Source: Hyaloscypha bicolor E (Eukaryota; Ascomycota; Leotiomycetes; Helotiales; Hyaloscyphaceae). From it: a stretch of 64,000 nucleotides of DNA. The stretch spans positions 1,634,363-1,698,362 of the forward strand of contig NW_020194691.1 of NCBI RefSeq assembly GCF_002865645.1, in the 5' to 3' direction. Positions 1 to 12,599 of this stretch are shown here, one piece after another. The notes beneath the pieces are model-generated. The model was not told the origin of the DNA, did no database searches, and was given only the letters and a program-made list of their open reading frames with translations. Position numbers and translations under genes: made by a program. Position 1 is the first letter of the stretch. Each line of letters begins with the position of its first letter.

Positions 1-3000
1 GACTCCCAAAGATCTCGAACTAAACTCTTATAAAAATAAATCTATATTATATTATAGGTAATTACCTATAGTAATAGAATATAAAGGTCTTATTTAAAGA
101 AAGAGATTTGCTACTATTTCCTATAAATTCTCTTTTTATTTTTATTTATAATTTGAATTTCTTTTTTCTAACTTAATTACTATATTATTTTTAATCTTAT
201 TTTTTTAAATAATATTATATATTATATATTACTTTATTTCTCTTTATTTTTTTATTTTACTCTTATTATTATATAACTCTTTATAATACTAAAATATAAA
301 TTATCTAAAGATTTCTTTAAAAAAGTTTATAAAAATAGCTTTAAAAAAATAAAGATATTTTTATTACTAGAAAAGAAATTAAGAAAATATTCTAATTATA
401 TATTTTAAAGAAATATTATTATATACTAGTAATATAAAACTAGTAAATTATATAATTTAAAATAAGATATTTCTAATATTTAATTTTTTATTTAATAAAT
501 ATAAACTTGACTAGTTTAAGTTTAAATATCTTATTATTACTTTATATAATATAAAAATAATATAAGATTTTATTATAAATATAGTATATAATATTAAAGG
601 AACTTTTAGTAATCCTATAATATATATAAATATAGTTATTATATATTTAAATAATTTTTCTAATAATTTAAAAAATAGTAATTTACTAGAACTTAGTAAA
701 TAATTAATTATAAATACTAGAAATCTATATAATTTACTTTTCCGGAAATATAAATTCTAATTATTAATATAGTTTAGTTTACATAAGGCTCTTTACTAGA
801 AATATTTAAAATAATATATTAAAAGTAAAAAAGAAAATATAATATAATAATTTATTTTAAATATCTTAGAATTTAATTCTAATAATTTAATTAAAATATA
901 TATTTAAAGCCAGGAATTAGAATAGATTTTTAGAATAAAATTCAGATAAGTATTTTCTTATTATTAAAAATAAAAGAATATATAGAATTCATTTACTAAT
1001 CTAATTCTAATTAAGGCCTTTATTATTAAATAAGTTTCTTAATACTTAAGTAATAACTAGATATTATAACTAATAGTTTTTATTAAAATATTAAATTTAA
1101 ACTATTTTAAAATAAGAATAAAAATCCAGAGTTTACTATATGGCTTATATAAAATATAAAGAATATAACTAATACCTTATATAAAAGATTTACTTTTCTA
1201 AAAGATATTAAAATTAATTAAAGGCTAATAATTTAATTAATTATAATACTTCTTATATAAGGAATTAATAATAATATTATTATTTTAGAATCTAATTTTT
1301 ATATATTTTATTATTTTTATTTTAAAAAGCACTTTTAAAATATATAAAATAATAAAGATATTTCTTAATTTTAAGCTATTATTATATAATAAAATATATT
1401 AATTTAAATAGAATTCAAATGTTCTTAATATATTTTTCTTTTAGAAAAGTATTAGAAAAATTAATATAGCTAATATATATAATAAATATTTAAGAAATCT
1501 AAACCTTTATTTTTTTTATATTATATTACTTATAATTTATAATTTTAGAATAAAAGGCTTCTAGCTTATTAGTATATTTACTTATACTAATTTGAAATAT
1601 TTAGTTTCTAACTAATATATATAAATAAACTATATTTTTTAATTTAAAGAATAAAATATAAAAGTTATATAAATAAAAATACTTATTATAATTATTATAT
1701 TTCGAATAATACCAGAATTAATAATTAAAATACCTATTTTAGTATTCTAATATATAGCTTTTCTAATAACTTATTTTAGGACTTAACTATATTTTATAAT
1801 CCGGAACTATAATAGTTTCTTTTTACTAAAAAATAAAACAAACTCGAAAATAGTTCAGAATTTAAGGCTATTAAAAACAAGTTAGAAAACCTTTTTTTAT
1901 TCTCTAAAAACAATTTAATAACAAAAAATTAATAAAAGGAATTATAAGTATAAAAGAGGAAACTTATTATAAAAAAGCTTTATAAATACTAGAAATACTA
2001 ATTAAAAAAGCTTTCTTTTAAAAATAGTAAATCTAATTTAATTAGATATTATTAGACTTTATTTTTTTATATTTATATTCTAATACTAGAATATAACTAT
2101 TTAGTAAATAATATATTTATTATTACTTCTATTTATAATAATATAAGACAAATAGTTATTTATAATCTAATTATTCTTTATTAATAATATACTATTTTAG
2201 CTTAAATCCTAAAAAATACTTTTATTTAATAATAGATTAGAAATATAAAATATATAAATTAGTATTATAGTTTTTTTTAATTATTTTTCTTATTATAGAT
2301 CTAGCTAATATAAGTTCTATTAATAGTAAACCGGCTTTATAAAAATAGTAATATATATATAACTATTATATAAAGTATTTTATAATAAGAAATAGTTTTA
2401 TTTAATTATATTTCTTTTATAATAAATGAATTATAAAAAACTAGACCTAAAAGAACTATTATTAGACTTATTTAAATAGTTATAAATCTTTTCTAGTATA
2501 ATATAATTCATTTATTTATAATAGAATACTTGCTTTAATTAGTATATATTTCTTTTATTAAAGTAATATAATACTATTAATAATAAAATTAATATAATTA
2601 TTTTTCGATCTTGTTTTATAAAAAGAATATTTATCTGGCTATTTTTTAATTCTCGAAAAATAAAGCCTAAATAATTCCAAATTATTTAAATATTTAGATA
2701 TTTCCTTACTATAATATAAAAAATTAAATTTTACTTTTAGAACTTTTATTATATTAAGTTTATTAAAATATTAAAAAGATCTAAATTAGTAAATAATATA
2801 AATACTAGATTTTATAATTATAAAATAAATAAAACTATTTTTAAATAAGATTCAGATATTAGTATTAGAAAATATATAATATATATATATATATAAATTT
2901 ATTAATTAAATAGTAAAATAGAATAACTAGAAAAGATATAGAATATTAATATTCTTAATTTATTATTTAAAGTCTTTATTAATAATATCTTTAATTACTT

Positions 3001-4016
3001 TATTAATTTCTTTATTAGTAAATTCAAAGAGTTTATTACTATTTACTAAATAGGCTAGAAATAAGCCTAAAAGCAAAACCTATATACTAATTTAGTTATT
3101 ATATTCTAATATATTTAAAAATATTAACTCGAGTCTATTTTTTTAATTAGTTATTTTGCCTATTAGAAATAATATAATTATTTTATTATTATATTAAAGC
3201 TTTATTACTAGCCCTAGTAAATTAAGCTTTTATAAAGTATATATTATAGTATTAGATTATAATATAATTGAAATAGAAGATTTTATAAACCTTAACTAGA
3301 AGAAATCTCAAGCCTTAAAGCCTAGATATTTTTCTATAGCTTCTAATATATATTAATATAAAATAATTTTTTTTTAGAGAATTAAACCTAACTAAAATAT
3401 AAAAGCTTTTATTTATCTAATTAATAATACTAAATAGTTTAATCTTTTAATTATTAAAAATATTTTTTTTTATAAAAAGGCTAGTAATAGATATAACTAA
3501 TATTCTAATCTATAAAAAGTAAGATTATAATTATTTTAATAATTTATTAAATTTAGGTAATTTAAAATTACTTATTTAATTTATTTATTATAGACTAGAT
3601 CTAAGAAATATTCTTAATAATAAGAAACTATTTAATTCTCGAATTAATAAGGCTAATAGTAAATTTAGTAATAATTCTATAAAAGATATATCTATTTCTT
3701 ATTAAGATCTAGAATATTCTCTATTTAGTAAATAAGATATTTAAATATCTAAGCTATTTATTATAGTTCTTAAATATAATAAGTTTATAATTAAGTAAAT
3801 TATAAATAATTAAATTATTTTAATTAAATAAAACAGGTATAAGAAAATAGTTATCTAATACTAGATTAAATAAATAGGATATTTAGAAGATTAAAATAGC
3901 TGAATTAATAAGGCAAATTTAAATAATAATTATATTAAGCTTTATTTAGTAAAAAAAAAACTCATTTTAAAGTTATATTATATATAAAGTTATATAAAGA
4001 TACTATTTCGGTTTTA

Positions 4017-4048
<32 letters not shown>

Positions 4049-6400
4049 ATTATATTTTCTGTTTTTCTTAAATAAGCTAATTAATTCTATATTAATATAT
4101 TACTATTATTTAGAACTCGGATTTTCTAGAGCTTTACTTTTAAAACTTGCCTTTAATAAATAAAATAGAAAATATTTAAAAATAGATAAAAAAAACTAAT
4201 TTCTTTTTTATCTAATTCTATATAATTTTCTAAAATTAATTATAGCTTATTTAATAAAAACTATTTCTTTTATTTACTATTTATACGAATTATTTTAATA
4301 GTATTTATAATAACTCCTTTTATAATAATTCCTTTATTTAAGGCAATTGCTTTAATTTTTTTATATAAGAGTTTTAAAACTAAACTTATAAATATTTTAT
4401 TAATATTTCTAATATTTAGAATATAATCTTAGTTAGGCCTACTATTCTAGTCTAGTTTAATATAATAGTTATTATAAATAGTTAATAGCCTTATTAGTAA
4501 TATATTTTATTTAGTAACTTAGAAGCCGATTTAGAAAGCAGGAATTATTATAATAGTATTAAAAAAAGTATTTTAATATATAAATAATTTTTGGAACTTT
4601 TTCAAATTTAGCTTATTTTATAATTTATATTTAATTAATTAGTTAGTTTTATTAGAATTAATTAATATAATTCTAAAAAACATATTTTTATATTATTTAA
4701 AGTTTATATATTAATAGTCTAAAAATAAAAGAAGCTAAAAAAGGCATTTTTCTAAAAATAAAAATAATTCGAGATTTAAAAACAAATTATATTAATTTTT
4801 TATAATATAAATACTAATTACTATTTAAAGCTCTTATCTAAATAAATCTATAAATAGAAGCTTTATTTAAGCAAATAAATTAATTTTATTATATTAAAGC
4901 TATAAATTAGAAAAATATTATATATAAGCCAAAAAAGAATTTTATTATATATTATAAAAAAACAAGTATAAAAAGCTATATTTTTAGATTTAATTTATAA
5001 TCTAATAATCTAATAATAGAAATCTAATACTAATTACTTGGCTTTAAGCTTTCTTTATATAATAAATAATATAAAGATTATTAATAATATTATAATATTA
5101 ATATAAATAAGAGCTTTTATATATTAACTAATTATATATTTTTTCTTTATATTTATAATTAATTCAAGCCTATATATTTCTAATTATATATAATAAAGAA
5201 TAGTAATAGATATAATAAAAGAAATAAAGTATAATATAGCTAATAAACTAATTCCTAATTTTAGAAAGCGAATTATAATAGAAATTAGTTTAAATATTAA
5301 ATAAATAAATATAGTAGTTATAAAAATTAAAAACCTTAGGCTAAAAAATAAAGAGTCTTAAATAAATATAGGTATAACTTTTACTATAATTACTTTTAGA
5401 GGCTAAAGAAATTGAATTTCATTATTAATAAAGCTTATAATAGTTTCTGGTATTATATTAGAAATATTTAATAATAAATTATTATATTTTATATAATTAC
5501 TAATACCTATATAGAATTACTTAATTCCAGGTAAATAATTTCTTATAATTAATATTTTAATTATATTAATTTTAGAAATAGCTATTTTAATAATATCTAT
5601 AATACTCTGAATTTTATTACTAGTAATAATAGTAGTTATTATAAGTATATTTACTATATTCTAAACTTTGCTTTAAAATAGTTAAATAAGATTACTTTCT
5701 AATATAATATATAATTTAATTAAGGGATTTAGTAGATAAATATTAGTAAAGTTAAACTATAATTAAAAGTATATTAGCTAGGTAATAAAAAAAGAAAAAT
5801 AAAGTTTATATAATTAAAGTTATAATACCTGCTTTTACTATTTTATTTTAGATTAATAACTGAATTCCAAATACTATATAATAGAAAATAGTAAAAGAGA
5901 AAATTATTAGAATTTCTAATTTTAGCTAATCTCTATTTTATAATATTTTGAAACTTTAATTTAAAGTTAATTTGAAATTAAATAAGCCGGAATATAAATA
6001 TAATTTAAGGTAAAAAAGCCTTAAATAGCTATATTAATAGCTAGTATTTGTTCTTATATAAAACTAAAAATAGTAGATTTAGTATTATAGGGCCTATTCT
6101 AGTACCTAAGCCCCTTTCTCTTATTAGTACCCTTACTTCTGGAATTAATATTAAAAAGATTATATTTTACTAAAAGTAAGATATTATAATATATTTTCTA
6201 GTTAGTAAATCTAATTTATTAATTAAACTATAATAAAATAATAGATATTTTATAAGTATAAATTAATAATACTATTAGTATTATATAAGAAAATATAAAA
6301 AAAGTATTATATAAGAGAGAAGGTTTAGATTTACTATAAAAACAGACTAATAACCTTATTATATTATCCTGTAGCTTTTATTATAGGGCTAATAAAGTAT
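1..6400. repeat. RIP-degraded AT-rich tract, no intact gene
   Basis: This stretch is extremely AT-rich and is full of TAA/TAG in all frames. CpA and TpG are scarce, while CpG (as in CCGG and TCGA) and CpT remain, as expected from RIP rather than general AT bias. No LTR pair, tRNA or intact reading frame was recognised. One plus-strand frame from an ATG at 2426 to about 2880 reads as about 150 codons interrupted only by TAA/TAG, as if glutamine and tryptophan codons had been converted. TGA is rare here anyway, so this is weak evidence of former coding sequence, and the product is not recognised. The tract is probably old transposon DNA. Confidence 0.7.
4023..4050. repeat. (TA)n microsatellite
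   Basis: An uninterrupted TA dinucleotide run of about 28 bases lies inside AT-rich DNA. It is simple sequence and no function is inferred. Confidence 0.85.
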
Positions 6401-7630
6401 ATAAACGAATATACTAGCAGGCAGAATTAGTTCCCGTAATATAGATAGAGTCAAATTTAGACTACTAATATTATGCTATAGATCTTTAGAAGATTACAGA
6501 AGCTTGATTTTTGAACCTATAATATATTATAATTATAGAGTATATATTAGTTAAGTTTTCGATCGGATGAATTATTTGTCTAAGAGATCTAGTTATAAAG
6601 AAGGAGCTCTTGATAACCGTTCTATGCGACAGAACCCTTTATATAGTAGATACTAGGAGAGATGGAAAGTGTAAAAGCTAACGTCTATCCCTATATCCCG
6701 AGACGCACCCTGTCACGAGACAAATCTATAGTTTAGTAATTACAAATTTTTCCTCAGCAAGTCTACAAAGTTATTATTAATATGACACTTTCTTTAACTA
6801 TTTCTCCTTTAGGGGCTACCTCAGCAACAAGAAAAAGACTGCATCTAATTATACTATCAATCCTTTCAAGCACGGCACTAATCGCCGCTTCGGCTGTTCC
6901 CCCCCTGCTTAATCGCGACTATCAAAGTCTCTTCAAAATTCGGAGCACTTAATGAAAAGTTCTACCAAGGAAGAACATAGCTCCAAGTTTTAAAGATACT
7001 CAAAGAGGAAATGATGCAGTCCGGGAGTTTCTCCGGTGTGAGGAGAGGGGCATAAACGCCACATGTTTTAGCTTCAAATTTAGTGTTTATTAATGTGTAT
7101 TAGCCTGGTTACAATATACTGTATAAATCCGGGCTCGCTATATTTTACTCAGCCACTACTTTTAAGCCTGGTCATGTGTGTGGCGTAGTACGTAGCATGT
7201 TTCTCGAACTTTCTATACGCAGGTGCGCAGCAGCACGCTGGTGCCTGGCCAGGAGCGCTCTCCCGTCTCCTTCCACATCACCATCGCGACGATAATATGG
7301 ACAAGGCCACTAAAGTATTGGCGCAAGGCGTGCCTCCTGGCGTGCCTAGATCATAACGTGCTCAGGTGCAATTGGCCCATGGCCAAAGTCGGCTTTTCTG
7401 CAGTGGCTCGATCTCTCTGCTGCGCCACAACCACGCACCACCATGGAGCGAAGCCAGCTGAGCCCCAAACTGACTGCGATGCCGTGCCCTCTTCTTACCA
7501 TCCGTTTTTCAAAGAAGTTCAATTCCTGACTCTACGACTTAGTAGTCTTCTTCCTACGTTATTCGGGTTCTGATGCTCACCGCTGCGTCCAATCTTCGCG
7601 GGACCGCCCTTATGATGCTCGCTCTCGACA
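6401..7630 (+). promoter_or_regulatory. Upstream region of the NLR gene
   Basis: Base composition rises from AT-rich to balanced between about 6400 and 6700, marking the island edge. The 1.2 kb before the NLR start holds no recognisable gene. A weak TATA-like stretch (TGTATAAAT) lies near 7120, about 510 bases before the start codon. The NLR start at 7631 has A at -3 (GACAATGCG), a favourable fungal context. A 116-codon open frame at 7223-7573 on the plus strand has no recognisable domain and ends 57 bases before the start codon. It may be leader sequence containing upstream ORFs. Promoter assignment is by position only. Confidence 0.4.
6679..6730 (+). repeat. Left arm of a 52-bp inverted repeat flanking the gene island
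   Basis: The reverse complement of this segment matches 14412-14462 over its whole length with one single-base gap. The core TCTCGGGATATA is identical and most differences are transitions of RIP type. The two arms lie outside the NLR/HET island on either side. They may be fragments of one dispersed element in opposite orientations, or the ends of a larger unit. Confidence 0.6.
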
Positions 7631-10600
7631 ATGCGTCTTTTGCGAGTTGACGAGAACGGCGAATTCAGCCTGACCAAGGACATTATCGACAATATTCCTC
7701 GTTATGCGATCCTCTCTCATACTTGGGGTGATGACGATGATGAGGTTAGCTTCCAAGACCTGACCAAAAGCCCTAGGAGGACAAAAGCCGGATACGGAAA
7801 GCTTCGCTTCTGTGCACAGCAAGCTGCGCGCGATGGTCTGCAATACTTCTGGGTGGATACCTGTTGTATCGACAAATCGAACAATACTGAGCTTTCGGAA
7901 GCCATTAATTCGATGTTTCGTTGGTATACCAAAGCGGCAAAATGCTATGCGTACTTGTCAGATGTTCGGACAAACGATCATGATCAGAGCAACCCGTCTT
8001 TGCAGTCGTGGGAGCCAGCTTTTCGCAACAGCCGATGGTTCACCCGAGGCTGGACATTGCAAGAGCTTCTTGCTCCATCGTCGGTTGAATTCTTTTGCTC
8101 AAAGGGCAATCAACTCGGCGACAAGAGGTCGCTGGAACAACAAATTCACCACATAACAGGAATCGCGGTTCAGGCTCTTGAAGGCACTCCTCTATCTGAA
8201 TTTAGCGTCAATGAACGGATGTCATGGGCGAAGACTCGTCAGACTAAGCGTGAAGAGGATAAGGCATATTCTTTGCTAGGCATCTTCGAAATCTATATGC
8301 CGCTTATCTATGGCGAGGGGGCCGCGAGTGCATTCAAGCGGCTTTACGAGGAAATCGGCAAGAACTCGAGTCCTAGACAAGATCGTAAGCACAAATCGGC
8401 TGTCCGTTCTTAATTTGCTTAGAAGTAGAAACACGTCACTAATCAATAGTTGATTATTAGCTACCCTCCTCGATCGCCTACCCTATGCCGTCGAATCGCC
8501 TTTCAACTCGTACGCAAAGCAATATGAGCCCATTTGCCTCCCCAATACCCGCGTCGATCTCCTCAAAGACATATATATCTGGGCTACTGGGCAAGACGAG
8601 CGATCAATCTTCTGGCTTAATGGCTTGGCTGGCACTGGCAAGTCCACGGTTGCACGAACGGTTGCACGTAATTTCCTTAACAAGAATTATCTTGGAGCCA
8701 GCTTTTTCTTCTCACGAGGTGGCGGAGACGTGAGCCATGCCGGCAAGTTCGTAACGAGTATTGCGGTACAACTTGCAATTAGCATACCTACTCTACGCCA
8801 GTACGTTAGCCATGCCGTCACGGAACACAATGACATCGTGAACCGATCTCTCCGCGACCAGTGGCATAAGCTTGTGCTCGGTCCGTTATCGAAGTTGGAC
8901 GGCAACGGCTGCCAATCATTGTGCGTTCTTGTGGTTGATGCGCTTGATGAGTGCGATAACGAAAATGACATAAGGACTATCTTGCACCTCTTGGTCGAGG
9001 TTCGATCGTTGGAGGGGGTACGGCTACGAGTGTTTCTAACGAGCAGGCCCGAGATCCCAATTCGGCATGGATTCTGCCAGATACCGGATAAGGGATACCA
9101 AGACTTTGTACTCCATAACATATCGCCGTCAATTATTGACCACGATATCACTATCTTCCTCGAATATAATCTTAAATTCATTCGATCGGAACGCTCTTTG
9201 GATGCCAGTTGGCCGGGGGAAGAGGCTATTAGGCGTTTAGTTCAGTCTGCGAGCGGTTTGTTTATCTGGGCTGCAACAGCCTGTCGATTTATCCGTGAAG
9301 GTAAACGACATGCAGCTCGACGGCTTGATACGATCCTTAGGAGCGGTAGCAGCGCTGGCACTGTTACGGCACCGGAAAAGCATCTCAACGAGATCTATAC
9401 TACTATCCTTAAGCATTCTGTTCCTTCCGAATACACAGATGAGGAGAAAGGAGAGTCTTATCGCATGCTGAGACAGGTACTTGGAAGCATTATTATACTC
9501 TTCACAACGCTTTCTACCTGCTCCCTAAGCAGGCTACTGTGCGTTCCCCAGGATGACTTAGATCAGACGGTAGAGGATCTGCACTCTATCCTGGATATTC
9601 AGAAGGACAAAACCCAGCCCCTTCGTCTCCACCATCCTTCATTTCGGGACTTCCTCTTGAATAATAACAGGTGCCAGGAACCAAATCTATGGGTCGACGA
9701 GAAGCAAGCACATCGGATACTAGCCGAAGACTGTATAAGGCTTATGTTAACTGCTCTAAAGCAAGATATGTGTGGCTTGGGCGCACCCGGTAAACTTGCA
9801 ACCGACGTCGATACTAGTCGAGTAAAACGGTGTCTCCCGCTAGAGCTCCAGTATGCATGCCTCTACTGGATCCCGCATCTTCAGCAGAGCTCTCCTCGGC
9901 TTTGCGACGATGACCAAGTACACTCGTTTTTGCGAGAGCATTTCCTTTACTGGCTTGAAGCTATTGGATGGATGGGGAAGGTTTCGGAAGGGATTCACGC
10001 CATCGCTTCTCTAGAGTCGTTAGCTCCCGTTAGTTCACCTCTAGCACGGCATAAGTTTTCACTAACGCTTCGGTTAGTTTAGTCAGTGCCCCCGTCTCTC
10101 AACTTTCGTCCACGACGCGAAGCGGTTCGTCCTCTATAACAGGTCAGTAATTGAGCAAGCTCCCCTCCAGACATACTGCAGCGCCCTTGTATTTTCACCG
10201 ACGGCGAGCGTAATAAGGAAGCAGTTCAAGGACAAGATACCTAGGTGGATACGAAGATTACCAGAGGTTGAAAGCAACTGGAACGCGTTATTACAGACGC
10301 TCGAGGGCCATTCGAGCTCGGTTATCGCCGTGGCCTTCTCGCCGGACGGCAAGCTGCTGGCGTCGGCATCGCAGGACAAGACCGTCAAGCTGTGGGACGC
10401 CGGCACGGGAGCGCAGCTGCAGACGCTCAAGGGCCATTCGGACACTGTCTGGTCAGTAGCTTTCTCGCCAGATGGCAAGCTGGTGGCGTCGGGCTCGGCC
10501 GACAAGACAGTTAGGCTCTGGGTCTCGGCGACGGGAGCGGCGCGCAGCACGCTCGAAGGCCATTCCATGGTATTCTCGCCAGACGGCATGCTCGTTGCGT

Positions 10601-12504
10601 CCCGATCCGGGGACGTGGTTAGGCTCTGGGAATCGACGACGGGAACAGCGTACAGCACGCTCGTGGGCCATTTAGATTGGGTCGCCTCCGTGGTATTCTC
10701 GCCGGACGGCCAGCTCATCGCGTCTGCATCATATGACAAGACGGTCAGGCTCTGGGATACCAGAACGGGAGCGTCGCTGCAGACGCTCAAGGGCCATTCG
10801 GATACTGTCTGGTCAGTAGCTTTCTCGCCAGATGGCAAGCTGGTGGCGTCGGGCTCGGCCGACAAGACAGTCAGGCTCTGGGTCTCGGCGACAGGAGCAG
10901 CGCGCGGCATGCTTGAGGGCCATTCGAATTCTGTTAGCGTCGTCGCATTCTCGCCAGACGGCCAGCTTGTCGCGTCCGTATCCATGGACGAGGATTTAAC
11001 GTACGAGGACAACGTGGTCAGGCTTTGGGACTCGGTAACGGGAGCGCTGCACGGCATGCTCGAGGGCCATATGGGACAGGTCAACGACATTATTTTCTCG
11101 CGAGACGGCCAACTCGTCGCGTCCGCTTCTTCGGATAAGACGATTATACTCTGGAACTCGGCGACAGTAGCGCTGCGCGGCACGCTCGAGGGCCATTCGG
11201 GTTTCGTTAATGCAGTCGCATTCTCGCCAGACAGCCAGCTCGTCGCGTCCGCATCTGAGGACGGGACGGTCAGACTCTGGGATTCCGCGACGGGAACACC
11301 GGACAGCCAGCTCGTCGCATCTTCATCTGACAACGAGGGCCATCGAGATTGTATCACCGACGTGACACTCTTGCCGAATAGCGAGCTCGTCGCGTCCTAT
11401 GACGAGGGCCATTGGGATACGGTCACCGCCGTGACATTCTCACCGGACGGCAAGTTCGTCGCGTCCGCATCTGAGGACCGTACGGTCAGGCTCTGGGACT
11501 TGGCAACGGGAGCGGAGCGTAGCACGTTCGAGTCCTATAAAGTGGCATTCTCGCCGGACGCCCAGCTCGTCCTATTCTCACCTAAGGAAGCCGCTCTCAC
11601 TCTCTGGGACTCGGCGACGGGAGAGGCCCGCTGCACACTCAAGGCCGGTCCGGGTACGGCCCATGACGTTGTATTCTCCCCGGACGGCCAGATTGTCGCG
11701 TCTAGATCTAATAGTAACACGGTCAGCCTCTGGGACTGGACGACAGGAACGCTGCGCGGCACACTCAAGAGCTATTGGAGTTTAGTCCCTGTAGACCCAT
11801 TCTCGCCGGACAGCCATCTCGTAGTCGGAATAGTTCCTGCAGTCACATTCTCGCCCGATAGCCGTCTCGTCGCTTCCAAACTTAGTTATGATACGGTCAT
11901 GCTCTATGATTCGGCGACGAGAACGGTGTGCGGCACGCTCAAGGGCCATTTAATGGTCACCGCCGTGGCATTCTCGCCGGACGGCAAGCTCGTCGCGTCC
12001 GTATCTCAGGACGGCACGGTCAGGCTCTGGGACTTGGCGACGGGAGCGGTACGCGGAGCGCCCGAGGACCATTCACCCCCTGCCAAAGCCGTCGCATTCT
12101 CGCCGGACGGCCAGCTCGTCGCATCCGCTCATGATAAGACGATCATGTTCTGGGACTCGACGACAGGAGGGCCGCGCGGCAAGCTCGACGCTGGCGTAGC
12201 GATTCAAGATCTATCTTTCTCTAGTGATGGGATATACCTAGAAACAGATTGGGGACTACTAAATATTAGATCTCTTTTCCCTAGCGCCATTCCTCTCCAG
12301 TCAAAGCCTTTGTGCTATATATTTGTGAAAGAGCATTGGGTGACTCAAGAAATGGAAAACATCCTTTGGCTTCCTTCTGATTATCGAGCTACGTGTGCAG
12401 CTGTCCGAAATAACCTTCTTGTCTTAGGACATGCGTCTGGTCGTGTTACGTTTTTCGAATTTGACGCAGCCAGTCTACCTCCTAGGGGGTCTATTCATAC
12501 ATAG
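7631..12504 (+). CDS. HET-NACHT-WD40 STAND protein (fungal NLR, HNWD-like)
   Basis: Exons are 7631-8384, 8461-10028 and 10087-12504, giving about 1579 residues with no internal stop. Domains in order: HET effector (about 1-250) with LSHTWG at 28-33, WVDTCCID at 74-81, the SRWFTRGWTLQELLAP block at 134-149 and YSLLGIF at 213-219; a NACHT NTPase with Walker A GLAGTGKST at 306-314, Walker B DALDEC at 411-416 and TSRPE at 445-449; about 15 WD40 units (about 848-1490); and a C-terminal tail ending GHASGRVTFFEF. By family knowledge this is a cytoplasmic signal-transducing ATPase: the WD40 propeller senses a non-self ligand, NACHT oligomerises, and HET triggers cell death, as for Podospora HET-E, HET-D and HET-R. 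The catalytic and HET motifs all appear present, so the gene looks functional. Unlike everything around it, it shows no RIP stops. The ligand cannot be inferred. Confidence 0.93.
8385..8460 (+). other. Intron 1 of the NLR gene (76 bp)
   Basis: The donor is GTAAGC, the branch-like motif is CACTAATC at about 8437-8444, and the acceptor is TTATTAG. Splicing in phase 1 joins the HET exon to the frame that carries LPYAVESPFNSYAKQ and then the NACHT Walker A. The junction restores the linker usual in HET-NACHT proteins. The alternative acceptor at 8449 would bring in an immediate stop. Confidence 0.88.
10029..10086 (+). other. Intron 2 of the NLR gene (58 bp, acceptor slightly uncertain)
   Basis: The donor is GTTAGT, the branch-like motif is CACTAACG at about 10060-10067, and the acceptor is TCAG ending at 10086. 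The intron is phase 0 and connects SLESLAP to the frame encoding TFVHDAKRFVLYNR, the conserved linker before the WD40 region. An acceptor ending at 10077 is also in frame and would add three residues. Without splicing, the frame stops at 10080-10082. Confidence 0.8.
10417..10545 (+). repeat. WD40 repeat 2, near-identical DNA copy (first)
   Basis: This block is almost identical to 10777-10905, exactly 360 bases downstream. The few differences are mostly transitions. It encodes GHSDTVWSVAFSPDGKLVAS and its continuation. Neighbouring WD40 units are much more diverged from each other, so this pair reflects recent duplication or gene conversion within the array. Confidence 0.9.
10777..10905 (+). 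repeat. WD40 repeat 5, near-identical DNA copy (second)
   Basis: This is the second copy of the block at 10417-10545. The 120-residue offset equals three WD40 units, because repeat 3 between them is only 36 residues long instead of 42. Confidence 0.9.
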
Positions 12505-12599
12505 AAATGGTTGATTAATAGCAGTGAATCCAAGTATGGTTAGTTAGGCGCTTTAATCAAGAGTTTTTATGACTCCATCTAGTGAAAATCGTATTCTCT

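Noticed and set aside
7223..7573. 116-codon plus-strand frame before the NLR start
   Set aside because: No domain, unusual composition and no clear start or splice context. It may be leader sequence; not called as a gene.
7631..8413. Treating the HET, NACHT and WD40 frames as three separate genes
   Set aside because: Consensus splice sites with branch-like motifs join them in phase, and the rejoined linkers match known HET-NACHT-WD40 architecture.
8687..9181. 164-codon minus-strand frame inside the NACHT exon
   Set aside because: Antisense to a conserved NACHT domain and without recognisable features of its own.
10134..11357. 407-codon minus-strand open frame opposite the WD40 region
   Set aside because: It mirrors the WD40 repeat periodicity on the other strand, has no recognisable domain, and overlaps a well-supported gene. 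Repetitive GC-balanced coding DNA often leaves such a frame open.
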